Positions 1 through 7,005 of a DNA stretch of 64,000 nt are shown here, piece after piece (position 1 is the stretch's first letter; the number at the start of each line of letters is the position of its first letter). Where the stretch lies: positions 263,602 through 327,601 of the forward strand of contig CAJUQR010000001.1 of the NCBI GenBank assembly GCA_910588185.1, in the 5' to 3' direction. This DNA is from an uncultured Peptostreptococcaceae bacterium (GTDB lineage Bacteria > Bacillota > Clostridia > Peptostreptococcales > Anaerovoracaceae). Under the pieces are notes generated by a model, which worked only from the letters and a program-made list of their open reading frames with translations, ran no database searches and had not been told where the DNA came from. Made by a program: the position numbers and the translations under genes.

Positions 1-1338
1 GCACAGGCTGTCGCTCATGAACTGACCCGCCGCCAGCTTAAAGAGTCCTCAAATGATATGCTGACAGCCCTTGCAGCATTGAGGGCAACCGGCACACAGG
101 AAATTCTGGACAGCAACAGCAAAGCCAAAGCTGAGGGAATGATGAGTGAGGAACAGATGGAAGCCTACCGTGCATTTCTCTCTGCGAAGGCATATCAGTC
201 CTATGTCATTCAGCGCCGTGCTTCCAAGAACATCACCGCCACTTTGAAGGAGTCCCGTCCCATGCTGGAAATCACACCCCAGGACTTGGACGCCAATCCC
301 TTCCTGCTTTGCGCCCCGGATGCCACCTATGACCTCCGTCTTGGTATGGCAGGCGCAAGAGAGCATTCCCCGGAGGACTTTATCACCAAGACCACAACCG
401 TTTCCCCAAGCGACCGTGGTAAGCAGATATGGCTCGACTGCCTGGATACCATTTTCTGCGGCAATAAGGAACTCATCGACTATGTGCAGATGATCTGCGG
501 TCTTGCGGCAGTTGGAAAAGTCCAGGTGGAAGCGCTTATTATTGCTTACGGCTGTGGACGCAACGGCAAGTCTACCTTCTGGAATTCCGTGTCCCGTGTG
601 CTGGGACTGTACAGCGGCAATATCTCTGCCGATACGCTGACCTTCGGCTGCCGCCGGAACGTGAAGCCGGAAATGGCAGAGGTCAAGGGCAAGCGGCTTC
701 TGATCGCCGCCGAGATGCAGGAAGGCGCCCGTCTGAACGACTCCACCGTCAAGCAGCTCTGCTCGGTCGATGACATCTTCGCCGAGAAGAAGTACAAGGA
801 CCCCTTCAGCTTTTCGCCCAGCCACAGCCTGGTGCTGTATACCAACCATCTTCCCAGGGTCAGTGCTTCCGATGATGGCACCTGGCGGAGACTCATCGTT
901 ATCCCGTTCAACGCAAAAATCGAGGGCAAAAATGACATCAAAAACTATGGCGATTATCTTTATCAGAACGCCGGGGAGAGCATTCTCGCCTGGATCATCG
1001 AGGGCGCCAAAAAAGTCATTGACCTTGATTACAAAATCACCGTTCCGGCAATCGTGCAGAAAGCCATTGATGATTACCGCAGTCAAAATGACTGGTTCGG
1101 CAGTTTCCTCGATGAGAAATGCGAGATTGGTGCAGGATTCCGTGAAAGTTCCAGTGCGCTTTACCAGGCATACCGCAATCACTGCATCGACACCAATGAG
1201 TATGTCCGCAGCACGGCAGACTTCTACAACGCATTGGAGAGCGCAGGCTATGAGCGTGTATTGCTGAATCGCAAGCGCTATTTTACGGGACTGAGGTTAA
1301 AAACCGATGACGGGGACTTTGAGGATTTCCTGAACTAA
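1..1338 (+). CDS. Phage primase/helicase, D5/P4 family (5'-truncated by window edge)
   Basis: The frame is open from base 1, so this is the C-terminal 445 residues of a longer protein. A Walker A motif (GCGRNGKST) is encoded near nt 550-575, in a superfamily 3 helicase context, followed by the stretch ending SLVLYTNHLPRV typical of D5-like phage/plasmid primases. This family loads at the phage origin and couples primer synthesis to unwinding; the primase half would lie upstream. The C-terminal 100 residues resemble the winged-helix DNA-binding tail of the family. It is followed by a structured AT-rich intergenic stretch. Family assignment is secure; whether it has an active primase domain cannot be seen. 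Confidence 0.9.
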   Translation, partial: AQAVAHELTRRQLKESSNDMLTALAALRATGTQEILDSNSKAKAEGMMSEEQMEAYRAFLSAKAYQSYVIQRRASKNITATLKESRPMLEITPQDLDANPFLLCAPDATYDLRLGMAGAREHSPEDFITKTTTVSPSDRGKQIWLDCLDTIFCGNKELIDYVQMICGLAAVGKVQVEALIIAYGCGRNGKSTFWNSVSRVLGLYSGNISADTLTFGCRRNVKPEMAEVKGKRLLIAAEMQEGARLNDSTVKQLCSVDDIFAEKKYKDPFSFSPSHSLVLYTNHLPRVSASDDGTWRRLIVIPFNAKIEGKNDIKNYGDYLYQNAGESILAWIIEGAKKVIDLDYKITVPAIVQKAIDDYRSQNDWFGSFLDEKCEIGAGFRESSSALYQAYRNHCIDTNEYVRSTADFYNALESAGYERVLLNRKRYFTGLRLKTDDGDFEDFLN

Positions 1339-1350
1339 GGCCGCTTGTGA

Positions 1351-1448
1351 CAAGGTGTATCAAGGTCAAATACAAAAAATCTCTTATAGAGAAATTTCAA
1401 GAAAAAATCTATAAGAAAAAGTCTTGTAAAAGACATTGATACACCTTG
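1351..1448 (+). other. Nested inverted-repeat region (structured RNA or replication origin candidate)
   Basis: A perfect 13-bp inverted repeat, CAAGGTGTATCAA at 1351-1363 and TTGATACACCTTG at 1436-1448, encloses an 8-bp inverted repeat CTTATAGA (from 1383) / TCTATAAG (ending about 1415) and a small GTCTT/AAGAC hairpin (about 1420-1434). The interior is AT-rich in an otherwise GC-rich phage region. It lies between the primase/helicase and the VRR-NUC genes, where an origin or a regulatory RNA would be plausible. Function is inference only. Confidence 0.55.
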
Positions 1449-1481
1449 CACATTGGCAGAAACAGATATGGAGAAAGCATT

Positions 1482-1763
1482 ATGAGAGAAAAAGCAATCG
1501 AGCAGAAATTAACGCTGATGGTCAAAAGGCAGGGCGGCATCTGTCTGAAGTTCGTTTCTCCGGGATTTGATGGGGTCCCGGACAGAATCGTACTTCTCCC
1601 CAGTGGCTGTATGGCTTTTGTGGAAGTAAAGGCTCCCGGAGAAAAGCCACGCCCACTCCAGACCTCGCGGCACAAATTACTACGGCGATTAGGCTTCAAG
1701 GTCTATGTCCTTGATGACCAAACGCAGATTGGAGGAATCCTTGATGAGATACGCACCCCATGA
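1482..1763 (+). CDS. VRR-NUC domain nuclease
   Basis: 93 residues. The ATG at 1482 is preceded by GGAG at 1470-1473; an upstream in-frame start at 1446 lacks a ribosome site. The core has the PD-(D/E)XK layout of VRR-NUC: GVPDRIVL with the catalytic Asp, then AFVEVKAPGE with the Glu and Lys, then a basic segment ending RLGFKVYVLDD. Stand-alone VRR-NUC proteins are common in phages next to SNF2 helicases and are thought to be structure-specific (Holliday-junction-type) nucleases. The gene overlaps the following helicase by 20 bp, so the two are probably translated together and may act together in replication or recombination. Confidence 0.88.
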   Translation: MREKAIEQKLTLMVKRQGGICLKFVSPGFDGVPDRIVLLPSGCMAFVEVKAPGEKPRPLQTSRHKLLRRLGFKVYVLDDQTQIGGILDEIRTP

Positions 1764-3108
1764 TTACCAAACCTATGCCATCGACTACATTGAAACCCAT
1801 ACCATTGCCACTGTCTTTCTGGACATGGGGCTTGGCAAGACGAGCATCACCCTTACTGCCATCAACGACCTGCTGTTTGACAGCTTTGAAGTTCATAAGG
1901 TGCTGGTAGTTGCCCCGCTTCGTGTGGCACGGGACACATGGACGGCTGAAGTCGATAAATGGGATCACCTTCAGAATCTCATCTGCTCCGTGGCTGTCGG
2001 CACAGAACCCCAGCGCCGTGCGGCCTTCATGCAGAAGGCTGACATTTACATTATCAACAGAGAAAATGTTCAATGGCTCGTGGAAGAAAGCGGAATTCCA
2101 TTCACCTTCGATATGATCGTGATTGACGAACTGTCCTCCGTCAAGAACCATAACACAAAGCGTTTCAAGGCGATGTTGAAGGTTCGCCCCAGGGTAAACC
2201 GCATTGTGGGACTGACCGGCACTCCGGCATCCAATGGTCTGATGGACCTCTGGGCTGAGTTCCGCATTCTGGATATGGGACAGCGCCTGGGACGGTTCAT
2301 TACCAAATACCGCGCTGACTATTTCCAGCCGGACAAGCGCAATGGGCAGATCGTTTACAGCTACAAGCCCCTGCCGTATGCGGAGGATGCCATATACCGC
2401 CAAATCTCCGACATCACCATTTCCATGAAAGCCGCCGACCACCTGCGGATGCCGGAACTGGTATCCAGCGAATATGCCGTCCAGCTATCCGATGAGGAGC
2501 GAGGACATTACGATGAACTGAAACAGGAACTGGTTCTGACCCTGGGTGACGGAGAGATCACAGCCGCCAACGCCGCTTCTCTCTCCGGCAAGCTGAGTCA
2601 AATGGCGAATGGTGCTATCTATGACGATAACGGCGAGGTCATCCAAATCCACGACCGCAAGCTGGACGCCCTTGAGGATTTGATTGAGGCGGCAAACGGA
2701 AAACCCGTTCTGGTGGCGTACTGGTTCAAACATGACCTTGCCAGAATCACGGAGCGGCTGAAAAAACTGCATATCCCGTTTTCCCGTCTTGACGATTCCA
2801 CCAGCATCCGCAGATGGAACAATGGCGAAATTCCCGTGGCTCTGATTCACCCTGCTTCTGCCGGACACGGCCTGAACCTTCAGTCCGGCGGTTCAACCCT
2901 CATCTGGTTCGGCCTTACTTGGAGTTTGGAACTCTACCAGCAGACCGTAGCCCGTTTGTGGCGGCAGGGGCAGACCTCCGAAACCGTGGTGGTACAGCAT
3001 ATCATCACGAAGGGTACCATTGACAACCGCATCATGAAAGCCCTCTCCCAAAAAGAGCATACACAGACGGCTCTTATCGATGCCGTAAAAGCGGACTTGA
3101 AAATCTGA
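1744..3108 (+). CDS. SNF2-family DEAD/DEAH helicase
   Basis: 454 residues. The start at ATG 1744 follows GGAGGAATCC at 1731-1740; the longer frame from 1705 lacks a ribosome site. Motif I (DMGLGKT) is near residue 27, the DEXX-like motif (VIDELSS) near 126, motif III as GLTGTPASN, and the C-terminal helicase lobe shows AGHGLNLQ and the QTVARLWRQGQ motif VI. It lacks extra domains, as in the short phage SNF2 helicases that accompany VRR-NUC. It is an ATP-driven DNA translocase, presumably for replication or recombination of phage DNA; the exact substrate is unknown. Confidence 0.92.
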   Translation: MRYAPHDYQTYAIDYIETHTIATVFLDMGLGKTSITLTAINDLLFDSFEVHKVLVVAPLRVARDTWTAEVDKWDHLQNLICSVAVGTEPQRRAAFMQKADIYIINRENVQWLVEESGIPFTFDMIVIDELSSVKNHNTKRFKAMLKVRPRVNRIVGLTGTPASNGLMDLWAEFRILDMGQRLGRFITKYRADYFQPDKRNGQIVYSYKPLPYAEDAIYRQISDITISMKAADHLRMPELVSSEYAVQLSDEERGHYDELKQELVLTLGDGEITAANAASLSGKLSQMANGAIYDDNGEVIQIHDRKLDALEDLIEAANGKPVLVAYWFKHDLARITERLKKLHIPFSRLDDSTSIRRWNNGEIPVALIHPASAGHGLNLQSGGSTLIWFGLTWSLELYQQTVARLWRQGQTSETVVVQHIITKGTIDNRIMKALSQKEHTQTALIDAVKADLKI

Positions 3109-3165
3109 GACAAAATACGACAATCCGTGCCAATCCGAGGATTACAAAATTTCGGAGGTACGAAT

Positions 3166-3396
3166 ATGGAACCTTATCAGGCATTAGCCAACGCCATCGT
3201 AGAACTGGCCGTAAAAGACTACAAAAAAGCCCTTAAACAGCATCACCGATTCCCCAATAACCGAGATTATTCGGATGCAGTCACCGATCTGGAGCGATTC
3301 TTCCGTTCTGGCTGGTACGGAATACTCACAGACCTTGATGGCGAATACTTGATGACCGCCGTTCGCCGTATGGTGCATAAGGAGGTGGCAGCATGA
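3166..3396 (+). CDS. Small phage protein of unknown function
   Basis: 76 residues. ATG 3166 has the ribosome site GGAGG at about 3154-3158; the frame opens at 3127 but without a signal. The protein is mostly helical by eye, basic in the N-terminal half (DYKKALKQHHRF) with a conserved-looking FFRSGWYGILTDLDGEYLM stretch. I recognise the type as a recurrent small ORF of clostridial prophages between the helicase and DUF1492 genes, without a known role. Its stop overlaps the next start (ATGA), so the two genes are translationally coupled. Confidence 0.75.
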   Translation: MEPYQALANAIVELAVKDYKKALKQHHRFPNNRDYSDAVTDLERFFRSGWYGILTDLDGEYLMTAVRRMVHKEVAA

Positions 3397-3803
3397 CTGC
3401 AAAGGAATATCTCAGTCAGGCTTACCGCCTTGACCAGCGTATAGATTCAAAAATCGCCCAGGTTGCATCTCTCAATGACCTTGCCACAAAATGCTCCGCC
3501 ACACTGACGGGTATGCCGAGAAATCCCAACCGCTGCGGCTCCACTATGGCAGATGCGGTATGCAAAATCGTCGACCTGCAGGAAGAAATCAACCGAGATA
3601 TTGATAGGCTGGTGGATTTGAAGCGTGAAATAGTGGCGGTTATAAAAGCCGTAGAAAACCCTGAATACCAGGTCATGCTGGAAAAGCGGTATTTGAGTTT
3701 TCAGACATGGGAGCAAATTGCAGTGGATATGAACTACAGCATCCAGCATATCTACCGCCTCAGAGAAAAAGCCTACGCCGCAGTCCAAGTCCCCGAAGGA
3801 TGA
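3393..3803 (+). CDS. DUF1492-type phage regulator with sigma-like HTH
   Basis: 136 residues, starting at ATG 3393 with GGAGGTGG just upstream, overlapping the preceding stop by 4 bp. The N-terminal part is a predicted coiled coil (LQEEINRDIDRLVDLKREI); the C-terminal part, LSFQTWEQIAVDMNYSIQHIYRLREKA, is a helix-turn-helix like sigma-70 region 4. DUF1492/ArpU-like proteins sit immediately before late genes in Firmicute phages and are believed to activate late transcription. The candidate late promoter at 3817-3845 directly after it fits that idea. The regulatory role is inferred from family and position. Confidence 0.85.
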   Translation: MTAKEYLSQAYRLDQRIDSKIAQVASLNDLATKCSATLTGMPRNPNRCGSTMADAVCKIVDLQEEINRDIDRLVDLKREIVAVIKAVENPEYQVMLEKRYLSFQTWEQIAVDMNYSIQHIYRLREKAYAAVQVPEG

Positions 3804-3816
3804 TAGGTTATGTGAG

Positions 3817-3845
3817 TAGATGTTAATAAGGGGTTCTGCTATACT
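3817..3845 (+). promoter_or_regulatory. Candidate late promoter
   Basis: TATACT at 3840-3845 with a poor -35 (TAGATG) 17 bp upstream, just after the DUF1492 gene and before the HNH/terminase genes. A good -10 with a weak -35 is what an activator-dependent late promoter would look like. Inference only. Confidence 0.4.
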
Positions 3846-3873
3846 GTAAAATAGGAAAACAGAATACAGAACG

Positions 3874-3928
3874 GCCTCATGGGTTTAGTCCCGTGGGGCT
3901 TTTCTTATGCCCCGAAGGAGGTGAAGCA
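3874..3928 (+). promoter_or_regulatory. Leader copy 1: hairpin, T-rich tract, mini-ORF and Shine-Dalgarno
   Basis: Stem GCCTCATGGG (3874-3883) pairs with CCCGTGGGGC (3890-3899), allowing two G-U pairs, followed by TTTTCTTAT. Directly after it ATG-CCC-CGA-AGG-AGG-TGA forms a five-codon ORF whose AGGAGG is also the ribosome site of the HNH gene. The same arrangement recurs before terL and before the Tal gene. Confidence 0.6.
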
Positions 3929-4303
3929 ATGCCAAGTAAACCGAAACGACCATGCCGCATGACGGGCTGTCCGAACCTTGCCGATGACGGTGAGCTTTAC
4001 TGCTCGGCACACAAAAGGACAGCCAACTACGAATACAATCACTACCGCCGTGACCCGGAAACCAAGAAACGGTACGGCAGAGCGTGGAAGCGTATCCGTG
4101 ACCGCCACATCCGTGAGCATCCTTTGTGTGAGGAGTGCTTGAAGCACGGCATCTACAAGCCCGCCGAAGAGGTGCATCACAAGCTGCCCCTTGCCGATGG
4201 CGGCACACACGACAGAAACAATCTCATTTCCCTCTGCCGCTCCTGCCACATGAAAGCCCACGGTGCTTTAGGAACAAGGTCACCTCACAGCTTTGACGAT
4301 TGA
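3929..4303 (+). CDS. HNH homing-type endonuclease of the packaging module
   Basis: 124 residues; ATG 3929 follows GGAGGTGA. Two zinc-binding clusters are visible: CxxxxC...C in the N-terminal 35 residues (CRMTGCPNL...YCSAHKR) and the HNH fold proper with CEEC, HHKLPLADGG, the Asn of DRNN and the CRSCHMKAH signature. In HK97-type phages such HNH proteins are encoded next to the small terminase and stimulate cos cleavage by the terminase. Its position 131 bp before the small terminase supports the packaging role over a homing role. Confidence 0.92.
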   Translation: MPSKPKRPCRMTGCPNLADDGELYCSAHKRTANYEYNHYRRDPETKKRYGRAWKRIRDRHIREHPLCEECLKHGIYKPAEEVHHKLPLADGGTHDRNNLISLCRSCHMKAHGALGTRSPHSFDD

Positions 4304-4434
4304 CCCAGGGACGGTTCAAATCTCTACGACTTTAGGTCCCGTGCAGCGGCCCGGGGCTTCGTGTGCAAAAACGGCAAATTCAAAAGGGTAATTAAACCCA
4401 ACCCCAAATCTTACTCTGAGAGGACGGTGAAAGT
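4304..4434 (+). other. Candidate cos/packaging region
   Basis: Non-coding 131 bp between HNH and the small terminase. The left part is GC-rich with GGTCCCGTGCAGCGG and CCCGGGGC (about 4337-4366), then becomes A-rich. In HNH-containing cos phages the cohesive-end site usually lies exactly here. The overhang itself cannot be assigned by eye. Confidence 0.45.
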
Positions 4435-4983
4435 GTGCCGACAAAATCGAATAACCTGGGCGGACAAGGCGGCGCCAGACCGGGCGCAGGACGCAAAAAG
4501 AAAGCCCTCACCGACAAGGTGGAAAGCGGCAATCCCGGCGGCAGAACATTGAAAGTGCTGGATATTCCCGATGTGAACGGCGTGGATATGCCAAAACCCC
4601 ATGATTTCCTCTCCGCCACCCAGCGTGACGGAGGTCAGCTTCAGGCAAAGGAAATCTACGAGGAAACCTGGAACTGGCTGAAAACCATCGGCTGCACCGC
4701 CGTGGTGTCTCCGCAGCTTTTGGAGCGGTACGCCATGTGCGCCGCCCGATGGATTCAGTGCGAGGAGATGACCAGCACCCTCGGCTATCTCTCCAAGCAT
4801 CCGACAACGGGCAAGCCGATTCCGTCACCCTTCATCAACATCGGCATTAACTACATGAACCAGGCAAACCGCCTGTGGAACGAGATATACCAAATCGTCA
4901 AGGAGAACTGCTCCACCGAGTACAGCGGAGCAAACCCGCAGGACGATTTGATGGAGCGCCTTCTGACGGCGCGGAAAGGATAA
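4435..4983 (+). CDS. terS: Terminase small subunit, P27 family
   Basis: 182 residues from GTG 4435, preceded by GAGAGGACGG. It opens with the GARPGAGRKKKA motif characteristic of the P27 family, followed by a helical core (LQAKEIYEETWNWLKTIG...SPQLLERYAMCAARW) and a C-terminal SPFINIGINYMNQANRLW segment. It would recognise the packaging site and deliver DNA to the large subunit. Unusually, the large terminase starts only 7.4 kb later; in related phages the two genes are adjacent. The following gene starts 5 bp downstream. Confidence 0.9.
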   Translation: MPTKSNNLGGQGGARPGAGRKKKALTDKVESGNPGGRTLKVLDIPDVNGVDMPKPHDFLSATQRDGGQLQAKEIYEETWNWLKTIGCTAVVSPQLLERYAMCAARWIQCEEMTSTLGYLSKHPTTGKPIPSPFINIGINYMNQANRLWNEIYQIVKENCSTEYSGANPQDDLMERLLTARKG

Positions 4984-4987
4984 CAGC

Positions 4988-5770
4988 ATGATTGAAAAAG
5001 TAAACCCTTCACACCCGGATAAGGTTGCTGACCGTATCGCAGGTGCGATTGTAGATTTAGCGTATGCCGCCGAGGAAAATCCCAAAATCGCAGTCGAGGT
5101 ATTGATTGGACATGGCGTGTGCCATGCGATCATTGAAACAACTGCCGAGCTCGACAAGGAATCTATTGCAGAGGCAATCGTGAGGATTGCCGGAGAGATT
5201 CTCGTTGATCTTTATATCACCAAGCAGGATAAGCATCTCTCCGACAACCAGGTTGACGGCTTCCGGTGCGGCGATAACGGCATTTTCAAAGGAATGCCGC
5301 TGACCGAGGAACAAAAAGAACTCTCCGCCATTGCTCACCGCATTTATGATGCGTACCCGTATGACGGCAAATACATCATAGACGGTATCCGGCTTATCAT
5401 CTGTCAGAGCAATGCTCGCACAGACGATATTGATACAATGTACCCCGGCGCTGAAATCAACCCGATCGGTGACTGGACCGGCGGCACTGATGTGGACACG
5501 GGTGCGACCAACCGCAAGCTGGGTTCGGATATGGCGGATTCCGTCACCGGCGGAGGGCTTCATGGGAAAGACCTATCCAAAGCGGATGTCAGCGTGAACA
5601 TTTATGCTTTCCTCAAGGCACAGGAAACAGGAAGGCCTGTCACGCTCTGCTGTGCTATCGGCGATGAACTTGTTGACGGTCAGCCTTATGAAACCATCGT
5701 TGAAATTGCCCGTGAATACATCAAAAGCTTGGGCGGTTTTGAAAAGTTTGCAGAATGGGGGCTGTTCTGA
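4988..5770 (+). CDS. metK: Compact phage S-adenosylmethionine synthetase
   Basis: 260 residues against roughly 380-400 for bacterial MetK. All three recognisable active-site blocks remain: HPDK at residues 9-12 (ATP site), CGDNGIFKG (counterpart of GAGDQG) and the long block NPIGDW...TGATNRK...GGGLHGKD near residues 155-195 (phosphate loop and Lys). What is missing is central and C-terminal material, so this looks like a streamlined enzyme, not a broken gene. It makes SAM from Met and ATP, and it overlaps a DNA methyltransferase gene (TGATG) with a second methyltransferase after that, suggesting a local SAM supply for DNA methylation. Activity is untested. Confidence 0.85.
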   Translation: MIEKVNPSHPDKVADRIAGAIVDLAYAAEENPKIAVEVLIGHGVCHAIIETTAELDKESIAEAIVRIAGEILVDLYITKQDKHLSDNQVDGFRCGDNGIFKGMPLTEEQKELSAIAHRIYDAYPYDGKYIIDGIRLIICQSNARTDDIDTMYPGAEINPIGDWTGGTDVDTGATNRKLGSDMADSVTGGGLHGKDLSKADVSVNIYAFLKAQETGRPVTLCCAIGDELVDGQPYETIVEIAREYIKSLGGFEKFAEWGLF

Positions 5771-7005
5771 TGAAAACTACAAACGAAATGCAGCTTGTAT
5801 CCATTTCCAAGCTGGTGCCTTACCAAAACAATGCCAGGACGCATTCCCCGGCACAGATACAGAAGCTGCGCTCCTCGCTTCGGGAGTTCGGCTTTGTCAA
5901 TCCCGTCATCATCGACCGGGACTACAATGTCATCGCAGGCCACGGCAGAATTGCCGCCGCCCGTGAGGAAGGCATCACCGAAGTGCCCTGCGTCTTTGTT
6001 GACCACCTCACCGAAGCGCAGAAAAAAGCCTACATTCTTGCCGACAACCGCATGGCTATGGACGCAGGCTGGGATGAGGAGCTTCTGCGCGTAGAATTGG
6101 AAGCCCTCGAAGAAATGGGATTTGATCTCGGTATGACCGGCTTTGATGAAAAGGAACTGGCGGCGCTCTTTCCCACTGAGGAAGCCAAAGAGGACGATTT
6201 CAATGTGGAAGCCGAGTTGCAGAAGCCGACCTTCACCAAGAGCGGTGACGTGTGGACACTGGGCAGACACAGACTTGTCTGCGGCGACTCCACAAAAGAA
6301 GAAACCTATTCTGTTTTGATGGACGGCGTCAAGGCTAATCTTGTCATCACCGATCCGCCCTACAATGTGAACTATGAAGGTTCGGCAGGCAAAATCAAGA
6401 ACGACAATATGGCAAACGATAAATTCTATGAATTTCTGCTTGCCGCCTTTAAGAATATGGAATCGGTCATGGCGCCGGACGCAAGCATTTATGTGTTCCA
6501 TGCCGACACCGAAGGACTGAATTTCCGCAGGGCTTTTGCCGATGCAGGTTTTTATTTATCCGGCTGCTGTATCTGGAAGAAGCAGTCCCTTGTGCTCGGA
6601 CGCTCGCCTTATCAGTGGCAGCACGAGCCTGTGTTGTACGGATGGAAGAAAAACGGAAAGCACCAGTGGTACACGGGACGCAAGGAAACCACCATCTGGG
6701 AATTTGACAAGCCGAAGAAAAACGGCGACCATCCAACCATGAAGCCGATCCCGCTCCTTGCATATCCCATCGGCAATTCCAGTATGGCAAACTCGGTGGT
6801 GCTTGACCCATTCGGCGGCTCCGGCTCTACGCTCATTGCTTGTGAGCAGACCGACCGCATCTGCCGCACTATTGAACTTGATGAGAAGTTCTGCGATGTT
6901 ATCGTGAACCGCTACATTGAGCAGGTCGGCTCACCTGACGGCGTGACCGTTCTCCGTGACGGCAAGACCTACAAATATGAGGAGGTCGCTAATGCAACAG
7001 AATAA
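5770..7005 (+). CDS. ParB-like nuclease domain fused to DNA N6-adenine/N4-cytosine methyltransferase
   Basis: 411 residues, ATG 5770 overlapping the metK stop. Residues about 8-100 are a ParB/sulfiredoxin-type domain (NNARTHSPAQIQKL, VINPVI-like GFVNPVIID, GHGRIAAAREEG). The methyltransferase has DPPY near residue 195 and the SAM motif FGGSGST near 348; this order (IV before I) is that of beta-class N6A/N4C enzymes. ParB-MTase fusions are frequent in Firmicute prophages, where they probably protect phage DNA from restriction. No cognate nuclease gene is adjacent. Target base and site are not predictable by eye. Confidence 0.92.
   Translation: MKTTNEMQLVSISKLVPYQNNARTHSPAQIQKLRSSLREFGFVNPVIIDRDYNVIAGHGRIAAAREEGITEVPCVFVDHLTEAQKKAYILADNRMAMDAGWDEELLRVELEALEEMGFDLGMTGFDEKELAALFPTEEAKEDDFNVEAELQKPTFTKSGDVWTLGRHRLVCGDSTKEETYSVLMDGVKANLVITDPPYNVNYEGSAGKIKNDNMANDKFYEFLLAAFKNMESVMAPDASIYVFHADTEGLNFRRAFADAGFYLSGCCIWKKQSLVLGRSPYQWQHEPVLYGWKKNGKHQWYTGRKETTIWEFDKPKKNGDHPTMKPIPLLAYPIGNSSMANSVVLDPFGGSGSTLIACEQTDRICRTIELDEKFCDVIVNRYIEQVGSPDGVTVLRDGKTYKYEEVANATE

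Noticed and set aside
49..1182. Long open frame on the minus strand opposite the primase gene
   Set aside because: No ribosome site or family resemblance; the plus frame has clear D5-helicase motifs. Long antisense frames are common in GC-rich genes.
4988..5770. metK as a truncated pseudogene
   Set aside because: All three active-site blocks are present in the right order, start and stop are coupled to the neighbours, and there is no remnant of the missing parts downstream.
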